37,742 nucleotides of DNA, taken from the NCBI GenBank assembly GCA_009694185.1, contig SHVR01000026.1, positions 1-37,742 of the forward strand. Direction: 5' to 3'. Source of the DNA: Alphaproteobacteria bacterium (GTDB lineage Bacteria; Pseudomonadota; Alphaproteobacteria; SHVR01). This document shows positions 32,743-37,742 of this stretch, in pieces (position 1 is the stretch's first letter; every line of letters begins with the position of its first letter). Both the position numbers and the translations under genes were made by a program. The notes under the pieces are model-generated. The model made no database searches. It was not told where the DNA came from and was given only the letters and a program-made list of their open reading frames with translations.

Positions 32743-33009
32743 ATGACGCCCGCCGAAGCCCTCGACATCATGCGCGATGCCTTGCTGGTCACCTTGATGG
32801 TCGCGGGTCCCTTGATGGCCGTGGCGCTCGTGATCGGCCTGAGCGTCTCATTGCTCCAGGCCCTGACGCAGATTCAGGAAGCGACCCTGGCCTTCGTGCC
32901 GAAGATCGTCGTCATGTTCCTCGCCAGCTTGCTCTTCCTGCCGTTCATGTTGGCGACGATGACGGGCTTCATGGAGCGTATATCGGCGCGCATCATCGGC
33001 TTCGGTTAG
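32743..33009 (+). CDS. fliQ: Flagellar export gate protein FliQ
   Basis: An 88-residue protein with two membrane helices (ALLVTLMVAGPLMAVALVIG and FVPKIVVMFLASLLFLPFML) joined by the loop SLLQALTQIQEATLAF, the diagnostic FliQ motif. FliQ is part of the FliPQR export gate. It is followed immediately by fliR, which lacks a clear start codon. Confidence 0.95.
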   Translation: MTPAEALDIMRDALLVTLMVAGPLMAVALVIGLSVSLLQALTQIQEATLAFVPKIVVMFLASLLFLPFMLATMTGFMERISARIIGFG

Positions 33010-33011
33010 GT

Positions 33012-33771
33012 CATACTTCGCTCCTCGTCGCCGAACTCGGCGCGCTCTTCCTGGTCTTCTGCCGCCTGGGCAGCGCCTTGATGATGATGCCCGGCTTCGG
33101 CGAGGCGGTCGTGCCGGCGCGCGCGCCTGCTGCTGGCGGCGGCCGTGACCGTCGCGGTGACGCCCGTCGTGGCGGGCGGGCTACCGGCGCTGCCCGACAA
33201 TCCCTCGCAAATGTTGCTCCTGGTCGCGGGCGAGGTCGCCATCGGCCTGTTCATCGGCCTCGCCGCGCGCGTCGCCACGGCGGCGTTGCAGGCCGCCGGC
33301 TCGGTCATCGCCTTGCAGGCCAGTCTCGCCAACGCCTTCGTCTTCGATGCGATATCGGCCCAGCAGACGTAATTGGTCGGCCAGTTCCTGATGGTCACCG
33401 GCCTGGCGATCATTTTCCTGACCGACCTGCACCTCCTCCTGCTGTCGGGCATGGTCGACAGCTACGGCGTGTTTGCCGTCGGCGATCCGCCGGCCATGGG
33501 GGACCTGGCGGATAGTATGGCCCGATTGACGGCCCAGAGTTTTCGCCTCGCCCTCCAGATCGCCGCCCCCTTCGTGGTCATGGGCGTGGTGTTCTCGGTC
33601 GGTCTCGGGCTGCTGGCGCGGGTCATGCCGCAGCTCCAGGTCTTCTTTATCGCCATGCCGATCCAGGTGGCCCTCGCCATCGCGCTCATGGCGCTCACGA
33701 TCTCGGTCGGCATGGAAACCTTCGTCGCCGGGTTCGAGGCCATGATCCGGCTCGACTTTCCCGAGCGTTGA
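33012..33771 (+). pseudogene. fliR: Flagellar export gate protein FliR, interrupted by a frameshift and a stop
   Basis: The protein is FliR by content: SLLVAELGALFLVFCRLGSA, MMMPGFGEAVVPAR, AGEVAIGLFIGLAARVATAA, AGSVIALQASLANAFVFDAI and a membrane-rich C-terminus to IRLDFPER. The frame breaks near 33115-33128 in a GC-dinucleotide run (GGCGCGCGCGCC), where one lost GC would restore VPARARLLLAAA. A TAA at 33370-33372 then splits AISAQQT from LVGQFLMVTG. No ATG, GTG or TTG precedes the first segment in frame. Three defects in one essential gene inside an otherwise intact operon suggest sequence errors, though true loss of FliR would abolish flagella. Confidence 0.85.
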
Positions 33772-33774
33772 GCC

Positions 33775-34851
33775 ATGGCCGACGAACAGGACGACGCCGA
33801 GAAAACCGAGGAACCGTCGCAACGACGGCTCGACCAGGCGCGCGACAAGGGCCAGGTGATCGCCTCCAAGGAGGTGAACAACTGGTTCATTCTGCTCGCC
33901 GCCACCGTTGTTACCATCATGATCGCACCGAACATGGCGCGCGATCTGGCGCGGATTATGGTGCCGTTCCTGGATCATCCCCATCTGCTGCGGGCGGATG
34001 CCGACGGCTTGGCCAGGCTGTTGCCCGAGCTGCTGGGCGAAGTGGGCCTGGCGCTCGCCTTGCCGATCCTGGCCATCCTGGCTGCCGCGGCGGCGGGACC
34101 GCTCATCCAGCATGGCCTGCTGGTCTCGATCGAGACGATGAAACCCAAGTTCGAGAAGGTCTCGCCGTTCGCCGGCATCAAGCGCCTGTTTTCGATGCGG
34201 GCACTGGTGGAGTTCTGCAAGAGCATGGTCAAGGTTTCGGTCGTCGCCGGCGCGGCGTTCTACATGATGCGCCCGGCCATGGACCGGGCCGAGACCATCG
34301 CCGGCCTGGAGGCGGGCCCGCTGCTCGCCGAACTCGCGCATGTGGCGGGCCGGCTGTTGATCGGCGTGTTCGCCGCGATGACGGCGATCGCGGCACTCGA
34401 CTATTTCTTCCAGCGGTTTCAGCACCAAAAGCAACTGCGCATGTCCCGCCAGGACGTGAAGGACGAGTATAAGGAGACCGAGGGCGATCCGTTCATCAAG
34501 CAGCGTGTCCGGCAGATCCGCATGGATCGGGCGCGCCGGCGGATGATGGCGGCCGTACCGAAGGCCGATGTGATCATCACCAATCCGACACACTACGCCA
34601 TCGCCCTCCGCTATGTGCAGGACCAGATGGCGGCACCCCGCGTGGTGGCGAAGGGCGTCGATTTTCTGGCCCAGCGCATTCGCGAAGTCGGCGCCGAGCA
34701 TGGTGTGCCGACGATCGAGAATCCGCCGCTGGCGAGGGCACTCTACGCGGCCGTCGACATAGACGCGGAGATTCCGGCGGAGCATTATCGTGCGGTGGCG
34801 GAGATCATCAGTTACGTCTGGGGGCTGAAAGGCCGCCAGGGAGGGGCGTGA
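33775..34851 (+). CDS. flhB: Flagellar export switch protein FlhB
   Basis: A 358-residue protein. The N-terminus DAEKTEEPSQRRLDQARDKGQV is canonical, followed by four membrane helices (e.g. WFILLAATVVTIMIAPNMA, LALALPILAILAAAAAG). The C-terminal cytoplasmic domain contains the self-cleavage motif NPTH (Asn270-Pro271) in ITNPTHYAIALRY. Autocleavage there switches export from hook to filament. The start is 3 nt after the fliR stop, and the stop codon lies just before the cckA start (TGA, 3-nt gap). Confidence 0.97.
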   Translation: MADEQDDAEKTEEPSQRRLDQARDKGQVIASKEVNNWFILLAATVVTIMIAPNMARDLARIMVPFLDHPHLLRADADGLARLLPELLGEVGLALALPILAILAAAAAGPLIQHGLLVSIETMKPKFEKVSPFAGIKRLFSMRALVEFCKSMVKVSVVAGAAFYMMRPAMDRAETIAGLEAGPLLAELAHVAGRLLIGVFAAMTAIAALDYFFQRFQHQKQLRMSRQDVKDEYKETEGDPFIKQRVRQIRMDRARRRMMAAVPKADVIITNPTHYAIALRYVQDQMAAPRVVAKGVDFLAQRIREVGAEHGVPTIENPPLARALYAAVDIDAEIPAEHYRAVAEIISYVWGLKGRQGGA

Positions 34852-34854
34852 GCC

Positions 34855-37410
34855 ATGTGGCTGTCGGCGTTGCGCGGTTTTGGCGGGGCGGCATCCAGAC
34901 AGCGGATCGCGGTCTCCGGAACGGCGTCCGATCGGCGAGGTCTTGGCGGCCTACCGATCGTACCGCGTGCCATCCTTTGGGTTCTCGGCACGGTCGCCGC
35001 GATGGCGGTTGCGCTGTTCGCGATTTTCTATGTCATCGACGGGGACGTCGGGTCGGGGGCTTGGATCGCCGAAGGCGCGCTGGTTGTCGTGTCGCTGGTC
35101 GCGGTCATGCTGGTCGGTTACGCCTACGGACAGAGGCAGGTTCATGGCACCCAGATGGCGCTGCTGCGCGCCGCGCTCGACGCGGTCAGGCACCCGGAGG
35201 TCGTGACCGACCATGCGGGCGCGCCGGTGCTGATGAATCTGGCCTTCGAGACGCTGGTCGCGGGCGCGCCGGTCGCGTCGGTGCCAAGGGCGCTCCGGGC
35301 GCTCGTGCGAGACGCTCGCGATGTCGACCGGCAATTGGACCACTTGGTGGGGCAGTTTCGCGCCGGTGCTGCGGTCAGCGTGGAGGTGCCGCTCGGCGAT
35401 GCTTCCGGCGGCTGGTCCGACATTTCCGTGCGCCCGCTGGCGACCCACCCGGGCCTGCTGCTCTGGTCGATCGAGGACGTGACCCAGCGCCGGGTGATGC
35501 TCGACGTCATCAAGGGCGAACAGCGGCGCCTCGCGGACTATCTGGAGAATATGCCGCTCGGCTTCTATTCCGTCGACCAAGAGGGACGCTTCCTGTTCGC
35601 CAACCGGACGCTGGCGGCGTGGCTCAACTGCGAGCCGGCGGACCTGGCGGCGGGGGACCTCAGGCTGCATGCCTTCGTCAAGGCGGGCCCTGGCGGCCTG
35701 GGTCCGCCGCACAGCCCCTTCGGCCGCGCCACCAGCGAGATACGCGGCGAGGTGACGCTGCGCACCACGGACGGCCGGACATTCCAAACGTCGATCACCC
35801 AGACCGTGGAGCGCGAGCCATCGGGCACGCTCAGGACCCGATCCGTGGTGCGCGATTTGAGCGCCGACCGGTTCTGGGAGCAGGCGCTGCGCGCATCCGA
35901 ACGGCGCCTGCAACGCTTTTTCCAGGATTCGCCGATCGGCGTCGCCATCCTCGACGAGCAGCGCGTGATCAAGGAGGCCAACCCGACCTTCGCGCGCCTG
36001 ATCGACCGTGACCGCGACGCGTTCCTGGACCGGAGCTTCGACTCCTTGCTCGGCCCCCGCCAGCGCGCCGAGATCAGGGAGCGCCTCGACCGGCTCGTCG
36101 CCGGCGAGGACGTGGCGATGCCCATCGAGGTAACGCTCCTCGGCCAGCGCGAGCGCGTCTGTGCCCTCTATGCCGTCTATATCGAGGAGGACACCCCGAG
36201 CCTGCTGCTGCATCTGATCGACACGACCCAACGGCGCATCCTCGAAATCCAGTTCACCCAATCGCAGAAAATGCTGGCGGTTGGCCAGCTTGCCGGCGGC
36301 ATCGCCCATGACTTCAATAACCTGCTGACCGCGATGATCGGCTTTTGCGATCTCTTGCTGCTGCGCCACAAGCCGGGCGATCAGTCGTTCCCCGACATCG
36401 TGCACGTCAAGCAGAACGCCAACCGGGCGGCCAACCTCGTGCGCCAGCTCTTGGCCTTTTCGCGCCAGCAGACGATGCAACCGCACGTCCTCAGCCTGAC
36501 CGAAGTGCTGGCCGATCTGTCGAGCCTGCTCAGGCGCCTGATCGGCGCGAGCATCGAGCTGAATGTCGTGCATGACCGCGAACTCGGCCCGGTGAAGGTC
36601 GATCAGGTCCAGCTCGAGCAGGTGATCATCAATCTCGCCGTCAATGCCCGCGACGCCATGCCGGAGGGCGGCACGCTGACCATCCGGACAGCCAATGTCG
36701 AAGCGCGCGAACCGCGGCCGCGTGGCCGTGAACCGATGCCGCCGGGCGACTATGTCCTGATCGAGGTGACCGATACGGGGACCGGCATTCCGCCGGATGT
36801 GGTCGATCGCATCTTCGAGCCGTTCTTCTCGACCAAGGAAGTGGGCTCCGGCACCGGGCTTGGGCTGTCCACGGTCTATGGCATCGTCAAGCAGACCGGC
36901 GGCTACATTTTCGTCGACACCTCCATCGGCCGGGGATCGACGTTCAGCATCTTCCTGCCGCGCCACGCCGGCACCGCCGAGGACGCCAACGGCCAGGGTG
37001 CCGTCGGCGTGGCGCAGCTCGGCGATTTGACCGGTGTCGGGACGGTGTTGCTGGTCGAGGACGAGGATCCGGTCCGCCTGTTCAGCGCCCGGGCGCTGCG
37101 CAACAAGGGCTACAAGGTTTACGAGGCGCGCAATGGCGAAGCGGCGCTCGACATGCTCGCCGCCATCGACGAGCCCCTCGACCTGATGATCACCGATATC
37201 GTCATGCCGCGCATGGATGGCCCGACCCTGATCGGTCGCATACGGGCCCTGAAACCGGAGATCAGGGTGATTTGCATCTCGGGTTACGCCGAGGAGTCGT
37301 TTCGGCGCAAGCTGGACGGCTTGGCGGCGGTGCATTTCCTCTCCAAGCCCTTCAGCCTCCAGCAGCTCGCCGCCAAGGTGAAGGAAGTGATCACCCAGCC
37401 ACGCGGGTGA
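34855..37410 (+). CDS. cckA: CckA-like hybrid sensor histidine kinase with receiver domain
   Basis: An 851-residue protein. Two membrane helices lie at residues ~38-90 ([20 protein letters not shown] and [19 protein letters not shown]), then three PAS-like regions (~95-200, ~225-330, ~345-460). The HisKA box is [20 protein letters not shown] with His485, and the ATPase domain has [14 protein letters not shown] and [17 protein letters not shown]. The C-terminal receiver ([20 protein letters not shown]) has phospho-acceptor Asp781 in [13 protein letters not shown] and a Lys in FLSKPFS. CckA controls CtrA through ChpT in alphaproteobacteria, linking cell cycle and motility. Placement right after flhB is typical of CckA in Rhodospirillales-like genomes. 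No lesion is seen. Confidence 0.92.
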   Translation: MWLSALRGFGGAASRQRIAVSGTASDRRGLGGLPIVPRAILWVLGTVAAMAVALFAIFYVIDGDVGSGAWIAEGALVVVSLVAVMLVGYAYGQRQVHGTQMALLRAALDAVRHPEVVTDHAGAPVLMNLAFETLVAGAPVASVPRALRALVRDARDVDRQLDHLVGQFRAGAAVSVEVPLGDASGGWSDISVRPLATHPGLLLWSIEDVTQRRVMLDVIKGEQRRLADYLENMPLGFYSVDQEGRFLFANRTLAAWLNCEPADLAAGDLRLHAFVKAGPGGLGPPHSPFGRATSEIRGEVTLRTTDGRTFQTSITQTVEREPSGTLRTRSVVRDLSADRFWEQALRASERRLQRFFQDSPIGVAILDEQRVIKEANPTFARLIDRDRDAFLDRSFDSLLGPRQRAEIRERLDRLVAGEDVAMPIEVTLLGQRERVCALYAVYIEEDTPSLLLHLIDTTQRRILEIQFTQSQKMLAVGQLAGGIAHDFNNLLTAMIGFCDLLLLRHKPGDQSFPDIVHVKQNANRAANLVRQLLAFSRQQTMQPHVLSLTEVLADLSSLLRRLIGASIELNVVHDRELGPVKVDQVQLEQVIINLAVNARDAMPEGGTLTIRTANVEAREPRPRGREPMPPGDYVLIEVTDTGTGIPPDVVDRIFEPFFSTKEVGSGTGLGLSTVYGIVKQTGGYIFVDTSIGRGSTFSIFLPRHAGTAEDANGQGAVGVAQLGDLTGVGTVLLVEDEDPVRLFSARALRNKGYKVYEARNGEAALDMLAAIDEPLDLMITDIVMPRMDGPTLIGRIRALKPEIRVICISGYAEESFRRKLDGLAAVHFLSKPFSLQQLAAKVKEVITQPRG

Positions 37411-37656
37411 GGCACCGCCGGGCGGCCCCTGGCAAAAGCCAAAAGAAAAGCCAATAAGTGGTTGATTAAAAACGAAACACATATTTATTTTCCAAATTTA
37501 TTTCTTAAATAGGGTTGAATTGAGAATATCATTATATTCGTTCCAGCGCGGTTTGTCACGCACCGAATGCAACCACTGCCCTTGGAATCGCACTGAAAAT
37601 TGGCTTCGTTCGGTGAAAACAACTTTTTCCGTAACAGCCCAGGTTCCCGTGCCGGT
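37411..37656. other. Intergenic stretch, AT-rich, after cckA
   Basis: About 245 bp with no gene I can support. The middle (37450-37540) is very AT-rich (for example AAACACATATTTATTTTCC). GTAACAGCCCAGGTTCCCG at 37631-37649 lies just past the end of the transposase fragment and could be its terminal inverted repeat, but the partner end is outside the window. No clear terminator hairpin for cckA was found. Confidence 0.4.
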
Positions 37657-37742
37657 TTACGCGAGGCGGAGGGTTTTAGCGAGAACTGCGGGGTCGCGTG
37701 ACAGGGCTTCGATGATGTTCCAGCCTTGCTTTCTTGCGGTAG
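37657..37742 (-). CDS. C-terminal end of a transposase (partial)
   Basis: On the minus strand the frame enters from the window edge and reads TARKQGWNIIEALSRDPAVL followed by seven more residues to a TAA at 37659-37657. The ARKQGWNI-eAL pattern resembles the C-terminal tails of insertion-sequence transposases, possibly of the IS66 group. Only 27 residues are inside the window, so family and integrity are uncertain. It marks an IS next to the AT-rich gap after cckA. Confidence 0.45.
   Translation of the reverse strand, partial: TARKQGWNIIEALSRDPAVLAKTLRLA

Noticed and set aside
34951-37482. Very long minus-strand open frame over cckA
   Set aside because: CckA motifs on the plus strand are complete; the antisense product shows no domain and is compositionally odd (Asp/Gln/Arg-rich).

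Overview
The window looks like a GC-rich alphaproteobacterial chromosome, probably Rhodospirillales-like. The clues are an NDUFA12-type complex I protein, an MlaD/DUF2155/Aat cluster, a DUF1127-like protein, a CckA-type hybrid kinase beside flagellar export genes, a long speF-like leader ahead of an ornithine decarboxylase, and a class II ribonucleotide reductase. No tRNA or rRNA gene was recognised.

Layout. Positions 1-1200 are a scrapyard: an unidentified C-terminus, the C-terminal piece of a DNA methylase, an internally deleted IS1182-type transposase and a perfect 16-bp inverted repeat. From 1.2 to 17.3 kb come housekeeping genes: an SCP2/alpha-beta hydrolase fusion, nrdJ, the NDUFA12 homologue, mlaD, DUF2155, aat, accC-accB-aroQ, a PCMT-like methyltransferase, an isocitrate/isopropylmalate dehydrogenase-family enzyme, Nudix, NIPSNAP, a MaoC dehydratase, ornithine decarboxylase and a Rieske protein.

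The notable region is 17.4-22.8 kb, a compact type IV CRISPR-Cas locus without cas1/cas2. It reads csf3 (Cas5-like), an unrecognised gene in the csf1 position, a Cas6e-like crRNA endonuclease, csf2 (Cas7-like), a three-spacer array, then a Csf4/DinG-family helicase whose C-terminus carries an HNH nuclease domain. Repeats fold into an 8-bp hairpin that would leave an 8-nt 5' handle. Known type IV-A systems use DinG without a nuclease; a DinG-HNH fusion implies an interference complex that both unwinds and cuts DNA. As given, cas6 has one frameshift, and the helicase has one frameshift, one amber codon and a Lys-to-Arg change in Walker A. Either the system is decaying or the sequence has errors. 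fliR further along is also broken twice, which favours errors for at least some lesions.

From 23.1 to 31.0 kb lie an amidohydrolase, a DsbA-like protein, an M48 protease with repeats, a GGT-like lipoprotein lacking the nucleophilic threonine, an aminotransferase with a large internal deletion, fliP-fliO, and a metallo-beta-lactamase-fold protein. From 31.2 to 37.4 kb are csrA, divergent from flgB-flgC-fliE-fliQ-fliR-flhB-cckA, a basal-body and export operon ending in a cell-cycle/motility kinase. A sigma-54-like promoter precedes flgB. The window ends in an AT-rich stretch and the tail of another transposase.
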